A stretch of DNA of 60,044 nucleotides from Triparma columacea. Taxonomy: Eukaryota > Sar > Bolidophyceae > Parmales > Triparmaceae. The notes under the pieces are model-generated. The model saw only the letters and a program-made list of their open reading frames with translations, was not told the DNA's origin and did not search any database. Within the stretch, counting starts at the first letter, position 1. Each line of letters begins with the position of its first letter. Positions 11,388-22,673 of the stretch are shown here, piece by piece. The DNA is taken from assembly GCA_030267965.1 (NCBI GenBank), contig BRYA01000081.1, positions 9,491-69,534 of the forward strand, read 5' to 3'. The translations under genes and the position numbers were made by a program.

Positions 11388-11569
11388 GATGAATCTTCTG
11401 AGTTTTATTCGTAATTGTTGTTATAGAGAGAGAAAGATTGAATAAAGAGTGGAAGTGGAGCACAGAAATTCCCAAACCTGAGTCTGTTTTCTGCTTTTTC
11501 TCATCTCGTCTGAGACCTCATTTGGCCTCTTTTGTTGGTATAGTTTCTCAACCCATTTCTCTCATCAAT

Positions 11570-12072
11570 ATGAAGTCAATCGGAATTATAGCCGCACTAG
11601 CCCTCTTAGCTACCTCAAGTGCCTTCACACCGTAAGTAAAGCAACGTGTTGATAGTCAATTTGAGTAAAATGAGTCCTCTCATCGCCACATACACTCGAC
11701 AACACTACACACTTTCATACACATATATACACCTGTATACACCTATATACACCTATATACACCTCAATACTCCTCATCACCCCCTCCCACCACCCCCCAC
11801 ACACCATACACCACCCAAACATGCATACACTTTCACAAACTCTAACACCTCGCTTCGCTTCGCTTATCCCCTCCCTTCCTCCCCCCCCCTCCCTCCCCTC
11901 CACAACTCAAAATAACAACAGCGTCGCCTTCTCCCCCCGCTCCGTGACGTCCCTCCGGTCCGAGACCCTTGACTACGAGGCCGAGCTAAAGGCCATCGAG
12001 GAGGAGGCCAAGAAGAGGATGGAGGACAAGGTCAACGAACTCAAATCCAAGATTGAGAAGGAGGACAACTAA
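11570..12072 (+). CDS. Small plastid-targeted (or secreted) acidic helical protein
   Basis: Two exons (11570-11631 and 11922-12072) give 70 residues. The intron (GTAAGT..ACAG, 290 nt) splits the codon right after the signal peptide. The N-terminus MKSIGIIAALALLATSSAF-TP closely matches the SAF cleavage motif of heterokont plastid preproteins. The mature part is about 50 residues: a short Ser/Arg transit-like stretch, then a charged helix (..YEAELKAIEEEAKKRMEDKV..) rich in Glu and Lys. No family was recognised. A soluble or thylakoid-associated plastid peptide is the inference. The intron carries ATACACC-type short repeats. Confidence 0.7.
11700..11780 (+). repeat. ATACACCT microsatellite-like tract in intron
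   Basis: Imperfect tandem copies of TATACACC(TA) fill part of the intron of the small plastid-targeted protein gene. Confidence 0.75.
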
Positions 12073-12894
12073 AACAAACAACAACCTACAAACCCCACCC
12101 AAAAACATTACACCGACAACGAAAAGGGAGGACGGGGAAGGAAGGATGGGGGAGGAGGAATAACAAAAAAAAAATTAATGCGAAAGGGGACACATGGGTC
12201 AGCAATGGCGTGAGGGAAACTCTGTTTAGGGGGGGTTTGTAAACAAACGAAATGCTTTGCCCTTTGACGAAAAAAACACAACGAGCAACTATAAAGTTAA
12301 ACATTTTATCACACGGGAGGCAAAAGCTCACCCCCTTACATTAAACCATGTCCACCACGTGCCGCCACGTTCCGGAGCAGCCTCTGTCAAGGGGGGTCAG
12401 TAGTTTTCTTTCGTTATTTTGTCTCTTGTTTTCCCTTCTATCTGTATGTAGTCTCAAGGTTAGCGTCGCCGCGGGGCCTAAGGAATTGGGAAGAGGGATG
12501 AATGTATATAAAATATACGTTAGACGCCACCCCCACCGTTGTCGCCTTAATCTCGCGCAAAAGGGAAAGTGGGAAGACGTGCCCACCCCTAAAGCCTTTA
12601 CAATAATCCAAAGAGATTCCTTCCTTCGTCCATATTTTCTTTCCTTCTGCTGCTGTTACCTTGTCCCCAAACTCCCCTTCTTAACACCCTCATAAAAGCC
12701 ATCTACTACATTACTACTCCCCCCCCCCTCCAACCCCCTCCCCCCCCTCCCCCCCGTATTGACCTCACCACATTTTACATAGAATTAATAGGGCGGCAAG
12801 CTAAATAACCAACCCCCCTACTTCGTTCCTCCTTTACTTCCCTCTTCATCCCACCTCCATCCCCACTTGTCTAATAAAAAAGCATCGTTAAAAA
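12073..12894. other. Intergenic region, no gene recognised
   Basis: This 822-base region lies between the stop at 12072 and the start at 12895. It contains purine-rich and poly-C stretches (for example 12720-12760) and no reading frame with convincing codon use on either strand. It presumably holds the promoter of the long gene that follows. Confidence 0.5.
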
Positions 12895-15800
12895 ATGTCA
12901 ACCCCACCCGAACTGCCTACACAGGTAGTAATATTAAACGGAGCCCGTATAACAATATCATTAAACTCGTTTACCTCCACAGTCCACGATGCCAAGTTAA
13001 TAATATCCGACCTCCACGATGTACCCGTTGTTTTAAACAGGATGATATACCTCGGTAAAGTGTTGGATGATAATGACGTTCTCCCAATGTCCAAGGGTGT
13101 TGTTCAAGTATTCGTTCGTCCGAGTGATACAATACTAACTCCATCAGAGGAGGCTAAGAAACGATTGCAGGATGTCTCACAAGCTCGTATAGACGTTGCA
13201 ACACTAATGTCAATAACAGGCGGTGGTAGACAAGCATGCACGATGGCTCTTGTTGAAGCTAGAGGTGACCTTGAAGGTGCGGCTGAAAGTTTTTTTTTAG
13301 GGAGAGAGAGGATGGAGGAAATTAGAAGAGAGCAAATTATTATGGAAGGGGGGGAGGAAGGGATTGGGGAAGAGGAAAGAGAGGTGATTTATAAGAAGGC
13401 GGAAGAGGTGAGAAGGGGGGGAAGGATTAGGACGAGATGCAAAAAACAACAAAAAAATTAACAAACTGAAACTCACACACACACACTCACACACACGCAC
13501 ACACACACTCGTACGCAGGAACTCGTGGAGAGCTTGAAGGAGAGCACGAGGGTGTCACCGGTACGGTCAGGTTTGGCGAGCGTGCTAACGACTGAGGTGT
13601 TAATGTCAGCACCGGACGAGGCAGAGGACGAAGGAGAAGAGAAGAAGGAAACGGGAGGAGAGTTAGAAGAGGAGGGAGACGGAGAAAAGAAAGATAACGA
13701 ACCTGAACGGCAGCCGACTGAGTCAACCCTTCTGGCGGTACTTAACGACAATGCGGAGGAAACCACGCAGCCTTTACCTCCACCCACTCTGGAACCCAAG
13801 AAGGAGGAGGAAGTACCCGCCCAAAAGCTCCAGAAACCTGGGACGTTGGAGAACCTTTTACTTGAGTCGTCCAACTTTGAACCGACCCCCCCCCCCTCTG
13901 CGAGCAGCGGCCCAGCCCACCACGTGGGCTTCTCTTTGGAGACCATGCTCGCGGACGCCGCCCCTACCTCCCCCCTGGCCTCAGACGCTGGGTCCGCCGA
14001 GGACGACCGTGAGACGCCTTTAGAGAAGCTCGAGAGGACCATCAGGGCCTCCGCCCCCTTTGTACAGAAGGTGAGCTCCGCGGACCTCAAGGTCCCTGAC
14101 CTGTCAATATTTGACTTTGACGCCGAGACCCACGAGAGCGTCAGCGAGGCCACCAAGCAGGAGGCCAAGAGGGTAAAGAATATCGTCGAGGTAAAACTGC
14201 GCACCGAGACGGTCGCAATGAACGACGTCACGACATCCGCCAAGCCCTACACTGAGCACATTAGGTTCAGGTACCACAGGGGCAACCCCGTCGCTCTCAG
14301 GCTCATCAGGTGCTACCACGACGTGGGGGGGGAGGGGGGGGAGGGGAGGATGGAGGAGATTTTGAGGGAGTATAGCAACCACGCGAACGTTAGCCACTCG
14401 AGCTTCACGGGTGTCAACAAGGCGGAGGCGGAGAGTAGGAAGAAAAGCATGAGTCCAATGGGTCGTAATAAGTCCCCGAAGAGAAACAAGAGCTATGTAA
14501 CGACCCCAAAGTCAGCCGCCAGCAGACAGAGCATGAGCCAAGACACAATACCAAAGACGATCAGGACAAGGAGCACAACAGTCACTACACCCAAGAACGA
14601 AACGGCGGGAGAAGAAGCGAGTAAGTCACCTGCATCGAAGACTACGCCAACTCACAGGAAAAGATCATCGACGGTTACACCGAATAACAACGACAAACAC
14701 CGATCATTCTTCTTTGGCGATGTCGCGAACTCAGCAAATGCTTCTAAAGCTGGTAAAAACAAATACATATCATCAACTTGTCACCACTGTCTACCCGTCG
14801 TTGGATTCTGTCTAGACTTCGACCCCCATTCCCTCGTTGGTCATCCATCAACTCCTTCCAAGGGGGTAATAAATTTCTCAGTTATATACCAATTCTGCGA
14901 CGGTAATAACCTTGAGGATCAAATGACAATGCCCGTACGACTTAAGGAATACGACGTTTTAAAGTGGGCCAAGCAGGTGCTGACGGGCTTGAAACATGCA
15001 CATGGTAAAGGGTACATGTTAGGGGGTGTGAGGTGTAGGGGCGTCTGGCTAACGACGGAAGCATGGGATGAAAAAGGGGGGAAAATGCAAATGGATGCGA
15101 GCGTTTGCGAATTTGGGGGGTCTAGGAGAATTAAGAATTTGGAGGGAGGGGGGGAGATGGAGGAGGAGGTGAGTAAGGGTGTTTTCAAACAAACCACTAA
15201 AAGCGCAACAATAACACACATGAACATTTTGAACTAACAATACTAACGGAACCCCACCCCTCCCGACCCCCGTGTGACGACTTAACAGGACGTTAGACAT
15301 ATCCCGAAGGACAATTACGTGCCTCCAGAACTGAACGCTCTGTTCACTACGAACGATCGCACCCAACCGCTCTTAGCGGAGAAGATTGACGTATGGGGAT
15401 TCGGGTGTTTCCTCTTCGAGCTGGTTACGAAGAAAGTTCTAGAGAACGAGGAGACGAGGCTATGCGAGATGGGGGACCAAGCTATGAGCAAGGTGCCGAG
15501 CAGGTTCGGGGATATTGTGAAACACATTTTGAGGAGATGCCTTAAGGAAGATCCAAAGAAACGAGCCTCAACTGACGAAATCCTCGGCGTCCTAACGCAG
15601 CGGCTGGATATAATTGACGCGCAGAACAACGAAACGAAAAGGGCAGAGGAGGAGGCTAAGTTGAAAGACGAGGCCCCGAAGCTCACGCAGAAGGAGCTGC
15701 TCATGTTGCACAAGAAGAAAAGGAGGGGGGGGGGAGGGGGGGGAGTAGCAGGGGCCGGAAAGAGCAAGGCGAGGGAACCCACAGTTGTAGACGACGATCT

Positions 15801-18800
15801 GAGCGTCGCTAGCGCGCTCCTTGAAGACGCTTCTGTAACTAGTGGGGACAGCAGCAAGATTAGGGACAAGCTGCTCGCTGCGATTGAAGAGGCAAACAGG
15901 CTGCAGACGGAGGAGGGGTGGAAAAGGACGAAGGAGAGGGTGGCGGAAACGCTTAGGAGGAGGTGGTGGAACGCGTTGACTGACCATGAGAGGTTCATAT
16001 ATACGCACAAGAAACTGACGAGAAGGCAAAGCATTATTAAGGCTTGCAGGAGGAAACTGAGCATCAAGGGGGCACTGTTCAACTGGTGGACGAGCGACTT
16101 CGTGGGCGTCTTCGTTTGCCATATCCTTAAAACCTTTGAGGAGAGGGATAACATGCTCGAAAAGTTCAAGGGTAACAGCTTCCTCGTCGGGGGTGGGCAC
16201 AGGGAAATCGAGGAGAAGTCCGTGGGAGCACAATTCAGCGACGACGAAAGGTCGCTTGCCAGCAGCGTGTTCTCGAATAATAATAGCGTAGCGAGCAGCT
16301 CGGTAGCTAGCAGTGTGATCAATAAGAGGAGAGTCAATATGGTCAGCTTGGAACAGGGACTTCTTGACACACTGATGAACTTTGACTACGCCATACCTCT
16401 ATATGAGGGGTATGATAAGCTGATGAACGTTAAGAATGGGGTCTACTTCCCTGTTGGGATTACGGACCCGAGGATAAAGGAGAGGGAAAAGGTGAGAATG
16501 AAAGAGAAGCGACGAATAACCTTGTAATGTCGACAATGCTAACGCACAAACCCACCGCCTTATCGCAGGCCCAGCTCGAGATTGAAAAGAAGAAGGCAGC
16601 AGGTCTCCTCTTGGACGACGGGACCGAGAGCAAGGAACAGAGCCAGACGAGGAAAACACTCGCCGCCAGGATGCACTGGAAAGGGGCGGGCGCCAAAGTA
16701 AAACTCGCCGTCGCCCTCAGCACGGAAGTCAGGAAGGTGGATCAGGGGGAAAAGAGGATCGAATACGGCGAAGAGGCGGAGGAGTACAAGCTCGCCAGGG
16801 CCATCGAGGACGAGGAGCTCAGGGTGAAGGCGATGCAGGTGCCCTGCCACAAACTCGGCTGCAGCTACACGGAAGCTGTGAAGGAGGCTACGAAATTCTT
16901 CGCCATGGGGGGAAGGAAATGGAGGAGAATTATGGAGGAGGCGGACGTTGAAGCAGAGGAGATCATGGAGAGGATGAGGGAACAGAGCCTCCTGACGGAT
17001 GTCAGCGAGCAAGTCCTCATCAAGAATAACACAATTGCAAAGCAGCTCGTCAAGGTTGAGATTTTCGACGAGCTCTTCGAGAGAGCCATCAGGACGGCCG
17101 AGATGCCTCGGTGCCCTGGATGGGACGACGAGGACTCATGGCCGAACCTGACCAGGATGTCGAGCATCTCGCAGCTCAAGGAGACGGCGGTCGACGAGGG
17201 TGGGAACATGATATTCAAGAAACTAGAGATGAGCAGCGTGAAGGCCACGCTGGCCTTCATGTTCCAGAGGGCGTACGCCAAACTACAGGAGATCGCCTGG
17301 GAGGGGAGATTCAACGCGGCGGCTCGCATCCAGGCGAGGGTGAGGGGAGGGATTGTTAGAAGGATAATGAAAAAGATTTTGGAGGAGGCGAGAGGCAAGA
17401 GTGAAGATATCGTAAGGGGGGAGATGAAGAAGAAGCTGAAGATGAGGGAGGAGGCAATAAGGAGAGGGGTGGAGGGGGGGATGGTCTTAAGAGTATCCGT
17501 GAAGGGCCAGGAAGGGGCTGTGGAGGAGGTGGAGGAGGTGGAGGAGTTGGAGGAGGTGGAAGTTGGGCAAGAGGAGAAGGAGGGTCAGGGACTGCTAGTA
17601 GAGCTTCCCAGCCCTTTGCTGGACCTGGGCAGGAGCAAGAGGCACGCCTTCAAAATGCGGCACCGCACGAGAGAAGCCGACGACAGCAGCACCTCGACTG
17701 GTATGGTTGACCTGGATATAATCGTCACGAGCCACTGGCTCGGGAGGGAAGAGCAGGAACTCTTTGAGAAGGCTGCCGAGGAGGGGGGGCAGGCAGTTGG
17801 GGGCGACGAGAGACTTGAGATATGGGGTCTCGTCCCAGACAGCTTGTACCGGGTTCACTTCACGCTTTCAGATGGGGTGAAGGAGAATATTATTGAGGTG
17901 ATGAAGGAGAAGAAGCAGGGAATCCTCGATGCAGAGCGAGAGAAGATTGAGTCAGAAATCAAGGAAAAGGCCATTCAGGCAAGTGAGAAGGCGATGGAAG
18001 AGACAAAAAGGAACAGCCAAATTGATCCGACAGACATCCTCCAGGCCCAGCAGTTCGCAAAGAGCATAAAGGAAGCCGGAGATGAAGCACAGAGGGCCGA
18101 GAGCAAGAGAATTAAGGCCCGAATCGAGAAAGAAAAGTACGAAGAGAAGAAGGGCGAGGATAAGAAGATATGGGAGACAAAGATTCGACTTGAATGCTTG
18201 ATGAATTGGCTAGGAGAGGAAGAGAGGGACAGCGGTCACGTTGACGTTTGGACGAATAGGACGGTCCCGGCCATGGTTGGGGGCGTACGGACGAGGTAAG
18301 CGTCGTCCGTTCAAGCGATGACTTTATTCTCACGCAAAACTAACCCGCCCCTCTATATTCATTCGCTTCGTCGCAGCCTCGTATGGGTCATGAAGTTCGT
18401 TGAGAAGGAGAGCAGCAACGTAGAGGAAGGTTGGAAGGTCAAGCGCAAGGCGAAGAAGGATAAGGTGTTTGGGATGAGTAAAATCATTTCAAATGGGGGC
18501 GGAAGCAAGGTCTGCAGGGTAAGGCTCACGTGGGAGAGCCCGAGAAGCAACGGCTATCTGATTTCTCATTTCACCGTGGAGAGGCTGGAGGAGGACGAGG
18601 AGGAAGAGAAGGAAGAGAAGGAGGAATGGCAAGTGGTGGGGAGGAGCAAGGTGCCAGAGTACATTGATACTATAGATTTGGGTGGGGCCCAAAGTGGAAA
18701 GTTCAGGTACAGGGTGCGCGCAACAAACAAGCTCGGGCATGGTCCGTGGAGCGAGGAGAACGAAGTGGCGGTGCGAAGGCAAGGCACGCTGAGAGTAGCA

Positions 18801-18959
18801 GGGGGGGGGGGAGAGGGGAGGGGGGGTGGAGAGAGGCCCCAACTCCCGACGATCCTGGCACCAGCGGTGCCACTGACCATAACCTCAGGAACGATGGGGA
18901 TCATCAACACTCAAATCAACGTCCCAAAAAGGAGGACGAGGAAAGTGAAGCGGAGCTAA
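12895..18959 (+). CDS. UBL-UBA-pseudokinase-IQ-FN3 multidomain protein
   Basis: Five exons (12895-13407, 13519-15168, 15289-16491, 16569-18295, 18377-18959) give 1,891 residues with all junctions in frame. Residues 10-80 resemble a ubiquitin-like fold (..LIISDLHDVPVVLNRMIYLG..). Residues about 98-140 look like a UBA helix bundle (..LMSITGGGRQACTMALVEA..). After a disordered acidic and basic region comes a kinase-like domain (about 415-825), with VALRLI where the catalytic Lys motif should be, GKGYMLGGVRCRGVWL where HRD..N is expected, and CEFGGSRR for DFG. VPPELN and VWGFGCFLFEL are well kept. Catalysis is therefore unlikely. A long coiled-coil, glutamate-rich region contains an IQ motif near residue 1372 (AARIQARVRGGIVRR), a calmodulin-type site. 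An FN3-like domain occupies about 1743-1835 (..RLTWESPRSNGYL.., ..YRVRATNKLGHGPWS..). A scaffold linking ubiquitin-like signals and calcium is inferred. It could still be two adjacent genes fused by my exon choices. Confidence 0.7.
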
Positions 18960-19049
18960 TAAAGGATGTGTGTATTGTTTCAGTTACAAAAGGACGGTGT
19001 TAAGTTACATTTGAGGAGAGATGAGGAGGTGGAGGGATGACATGTCATC

Positions 19050-19580
19050 TTACTGGTTCTGCAGCTTTTCAATCTGGGAAGGTGGGGTGAGGAATAGAGG
19101 AGGAAGGTCAGCACGTGGGCGATATCTACTCACCATTGCCAACTGGTCCGCCTCAACCTTCTCCAAACTACTGTGCTGCAATGTGTAACGCTCTAATTCG
19201 GCTTTCTTCTCGGCAATAGCACCCTGCAACGCGATCTGCTGGCGCTGTCTGTCCTCAACCTCTCCATCTACCTTGTTCCTCTGCCCAATGGCCTGGGGAG
19301 GGGGGGGGGCCGGGGGGGATGGGTGGGCTTAGGAGGGGTTTCAGGACACACTGAAGACGTAACGACCACCACTCACCTTGAGCTTCTCCTTCTCGATCCT
19401 ATCACCCTGCTCGCTAAGAGACTCAACGAGGGAGGAGATTGATTTTTCAAATTGTGTTATCTGCGAGGTGAAGGCCTTACTCTCCATTTCAAGCTCTTCG
19501 GTGTGCTTCATGTGCGAAGTGGACAATACACGCACATTGTTGTTGTCGTCGAACGAGATTTCCGGTTGTGCATCAGCCAT
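19050..19580 (-). CDS. IFT20: Intraflagellar transport protein 20
   Basis: Three exons (19580-19377, 19292-19134, 19073-19050) give 128 residues, the usual size of IFT20. The sequence starts MADAQPEISFDDNNNVRVL, matching the conserved FDDxNKLRVL opening. It then continues as one long coiled coil (..FTSQITQFEKSISSLVESL.., ..EKLKAIGQRNKVDGEVEDRQ..) and ends in EKLQNQ. The KAIG(Q/A)RN segment falls exactly at an exon junction. IFT20 is a small IFT-B subunit that also acts at the Golgi in sorting ciliary membrane proteins. Its presence implies a flagellated stage. The last exon is only 24 nt including the stop. Confidence 0.88.
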
Positions 19581-19794
19581 AGTGCTTTATAGATGAAGAA
19601 GAGATTTGGGATGCTGTTGCTGAATTGGGTTGAATTCTTCTGAGGAAAAAAGTGTTGGGTGGGGAAGGATGTGCAAGGATGTGCAAGCTGTTACACAGAT
19701 CGTACTTCGGATCGTACTTCGGGGCGAGCCTTGACAGACACTCCTTGGACGTAAATGAAAAAAATGTAATGGGTTCGAAGCGGAAGGTTAGAAA

Positions 19795-20412
19795 CTATCT
19801 TAACTCCTTGACTTGATCACTGAGCAACTTTGAAAAAGGATTGTTTGGGACCGGGGCGCTTTTGCGTCTCACTCTGGGGGGAGTTGTTGGACCGTCCCTT
19901 GCGGGTGGAGTAGTGGCATTGTCAGTATCATCGGAAGCAACGACAGCAGCAGCAGCAGCGTTGACAACTGTGTCATTCTCCGAACCCCATCGCCGCGTGA
20001 ATCGCGACCGTGCGTGCGATTGGACGCCAGACGGGGCCATTATGGTCCCACACATTCCTGTCTTATTCTCCTTCTCAGCCTTAGTGACATTGGCTCCCTT
20101 CCTCTCACCCCTTTTGGAGTTGTATTTTGAACCTCGTCCTGGCCTTGACTGTGACCTTGGCTGGCACCCCTTTGTCGGTGGACCAGCTAGCGCAGCTGTC
20201 AAGCACCCCCCCCCTCGCACACCACCCTTAGGATCCCCAAATCTTCCATCGCCGGAATCAGAGGAGGGTGGGATGGTTACTGTCTGTCTCGTTCTCGTTG
20301 CTGCCTTGGCTTCAGCCTTGATTATTTTCCATCTTGATTGAATCTCGGAGAAACGAGCCTTCAGCTGGTTAACACTTGGCTCAGCAAAACGCTTTGACGT
20401 CATGAAGTCCAA
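19795..20412 (-). CDS. Hypothetical basic protein with TPP(R/A) motifs
   Basis: This single open frame of 205 residues starts at the ATG at 20412. The first 40 residues look helical (..LKARFSEIQSRWKIIKAEAKAATR). The rest is low-complexity, rich in Gly, Arg, Ser and Pro, with TTPPARDGPTTPPRVRRKS-like possible proline-directed phosphorylation sites. No family was recognised. It shares a 261-base divergent region with the shugoshin-like gene, which could mean co-regulation, but this is speculation. An undetected intron in the Gly-rich part cannot be excluded. Confidence 0.45.
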   Translation of the reverse strand: MDFMTSKRFAEPSVNQLKARFSEIQSRWKIIKAEAKAATRTRQTVTIPPSSDSGDGRFGDPKGGVRGGGCLTAALAGPPTKGCQPRSQSRPGRGSKYNSKRGERKGANVTKAEKENKTGMCGTIMAPSGVQSHARSRFTRRWGSENDTVVNAAAAAVVASDDTDNATTPPARDGPTTPPRVRRKSAPVPNNPFSKLLSDQVKELR

Positions 20413-20673
20413 AAATCGTCAAAATCAAAATAATCTAGGATGTTGGAGTTCTGTTGTTATTTCCTGATTTCACATTTTGAGGGGCATCTCAATACTTCTG
20501 TGACACACCTCTTGCTCGCCGTGCATTCATCTCCCTTTCATACCCATTATTAACCTTCTGATACCGTTTTATAACCTGCAATACTCCCAGAAGATTGGTA
20601 GACAGGCTCGGCGTCAACAACCTCGGCTATTGGTGCACATTTGAAGCACTTCAAGGCTCCACAAGCGGTAAAT

Positions 20674-22017
20674 ATGCCAAAGCAACAGAGTAATGTGAAG
20701 AGTCATAGCCAACTACAGACGCTGAGGACGAAGTTGGCATCGCAGAGGCAGCAAAGTGTCGGAGGAAGTGGGGGTGGTGGCAACGGGAAGAAGCAGCTGC
20801 AGATTGGGAAGGGAGGAATCAACGCGGCGGACCTTAGTACCAAGAATCGAAGGTTGGCGAAGGAGTTGAACGAGTTCAAGGGGAAGCGTGAGTGTGCGAG
20901 GGAGCGCGTGCATTCAAAACGAACACTACAACTATAAACAAACTCACTGGCACCTCTCCCCATGCCCCCCTTCGCAGACACCCAGCTCTCTCGCGACAAT
21001 TCCCTCTTGAACACACGGAATTTGAAGCTAGAATCGGTCGTGCGGTCCCTCAGCTCCCAAACCTCAGCGCTGCAGAGCCAGATCTTTGCAATGGAGGAGG
21101 ACAGGAGGGGTTACGAAATTACCATCCAATCGCTCAGGGACGAACTTCGCGTCTCCAAGAACTCGACTCCCCTCAACATCTCGAACAATTTTGCGAACGA
21201 TGTGACGAATGACATGACAGGCGACATGACCGGCGACATGACGGGTGACACGACTGGCGGCAACTCCCTTGCCTTTTCAAGTTTCTGTCACCTCGGACTG
21301 GAGGACACCACCAACTCTCCCTGGGCTGGAGGATCGAAAATTATCGCAGGAGACAGTGGCATGAACAAAACAAGAGAGGACGACTTCCCGCTATTGTCAA
21401 ACGCTTTGCCCATGTTTGGTAACGGGAAGGTGAGTCACGAAGCGAGTAGCCGAAAGGGAGGGGGTGATAGGAATCTAGCACTCCACGTGCCATCGAGCCA
21501 ATTCAACTAACACCCTTCTTTTGTGCTTCCCACGCGTTATCAAAAACAGCTGTCTCCCACTGCAGAGCTTCGCTCGTTCCACAGGAAAATGGGAGAGAGC
21601 AAGAGAGGCGTGACGACAGAACGAGGGAGCTCCAAGGCGAGACCTCCGCCGGGCCTACTTCCGGGGCTTCCTTCAGGTTTCCCCCCTGGGCTTCCACCTT
21701 TCGGCTTCGGTTCCCCCCTAACGCCCCCCCCCCCAATGTGGGGCGAGGAGATCAAGGAGAATAACAACCCTGAGCACACCCATAGAGAGCTCAAGGGAGC
21801 GATCCTTAGCCCGACCAAGGCGAGCATAGGTGTCATCGGAACGAACAGGGCCGTCCTCACGCCGAACCACTCACCTCCACCTTCCCTCTCCCCTGAACTC
21901 AAGGTCATCAAGAGGCCGAGAAGGAAAAGCGCGGCGAGAGTCATCTCCTATGAGGAACCATCTAGCGCCGCAAAAATTAGGCGCGGCCACGTCTTCTTCC
22001 CGAAAGAGGGGAAGTAG
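20674..22017 (+). CDS. Shugoshin-like protein
   Basis: Three exons (20674-20887, 20978-21429, 21550-22017) give 377 residues. Exons 1 and 2 build an N-terminal coiled coil (..NRRLAKELNEFKGKHTQLS.., ..NTRNLKLESVVRSLSSQ..) of the type that binds PP2A-B' in shugoshins. The middle is low-complexity and has a (DMTG)n repeat. The C-terminus holds a basic box, RPRRKSAARVISYEEPSSA followed by AKIRRG, resembling the shugoshin C-terminal motif (basic, then [SN]Y.EPS..KLRR). Shugoshins protect centromeric cohesin by recruiting PP2A and bind phosphorylated H2A through this box. The identification rests on these two end motifs and the overall layout, since the middle is not conserved in the family. Confidence 0.6.
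21208..21258 (+). repeat. 12-bp coding repeat (GACATGACNGGC)
   Basis: About four tandem copies of a 12-base unit encode DMTGDMTGDMTGDTTG inside exon 2 of the shugoshin-like gene. Confidence 0.85.
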
Positions 22018-22673
22018 GAAGGGAGGAGTAGGGATCAGTCTCATAGATAGATGGGAGACAAATTGTTTGTGCTGGCAATGAAGCATGTTTGATTGCGATT
22101 GTAGCCCCGACTGACGGGAGTGAGTTTATAATACAGATAGAAAATGATGTGGTTGTTCGGAGGGGGCGACGCGGCTCTGAACACCTTATAGATGGTGAGC
22201 CATCCATGTGCCGAGGATTGCAGATATAGAGTTTGGGTCTAACTTAGATAGATCGGGGAGGTGAGGTTAAGAGACCGCAAGGTGAGAAATATAAGGGGGA
22301 AGAGAGGGGAAGGATAGCAGGGATTATTGCCGTTGAAGTGAAGAATATGATGAAAGTATTAACTCCGCGATCAAGATGAGCGCTTTTGTATTCATACTGT
22401 CTGATTCTTCCATGCAGGGGGGTTCTTGGGAATGTGCGAGGGAAAGAGAGGAGACGTATCGGACGGTCCGACGCCAACTAACCCCACCAACGTACCATCA
22501 CAACATTGCAGCACTTCCGGCCCACAAGCAAAGGACGAGAGGTTGGAAATTTCATGATAAAAAGCGCACGGGGAAATTCTATGCATAACAATGGCCCTTT
22601 TTACTTTCTTTCGTATCCGCCAGTTTTTTTTGTTATCAACTTATACCTCCGTATGCCCCCCCTCATCCGCACT
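22018..22673. other. Convergent intergenic region
   Basis: This 656-base region separates the stop of the shugoshin-like gene from the last exon of the minus-strand transporter. No convincing coding or RNA feature was seen; it should contain the 3' UTRs of both genes. Confidence 0.5.

Noticed and set aside
13473..14243. Minus-strand frame of 256 codons
   Set aside because: It is antisense to exon 2 of the UBL-UBA-pseudokinase gene, Ser/Val-rich and without any recognisable domain.
13519..16491. Active protein kinase of the TKL type
   Set aside because: The catalytic Lys, the HRD Asp and the catalytic-loop Asn are all missing, and DFG reads EFG; only the structural C-lobe motifs are kept.
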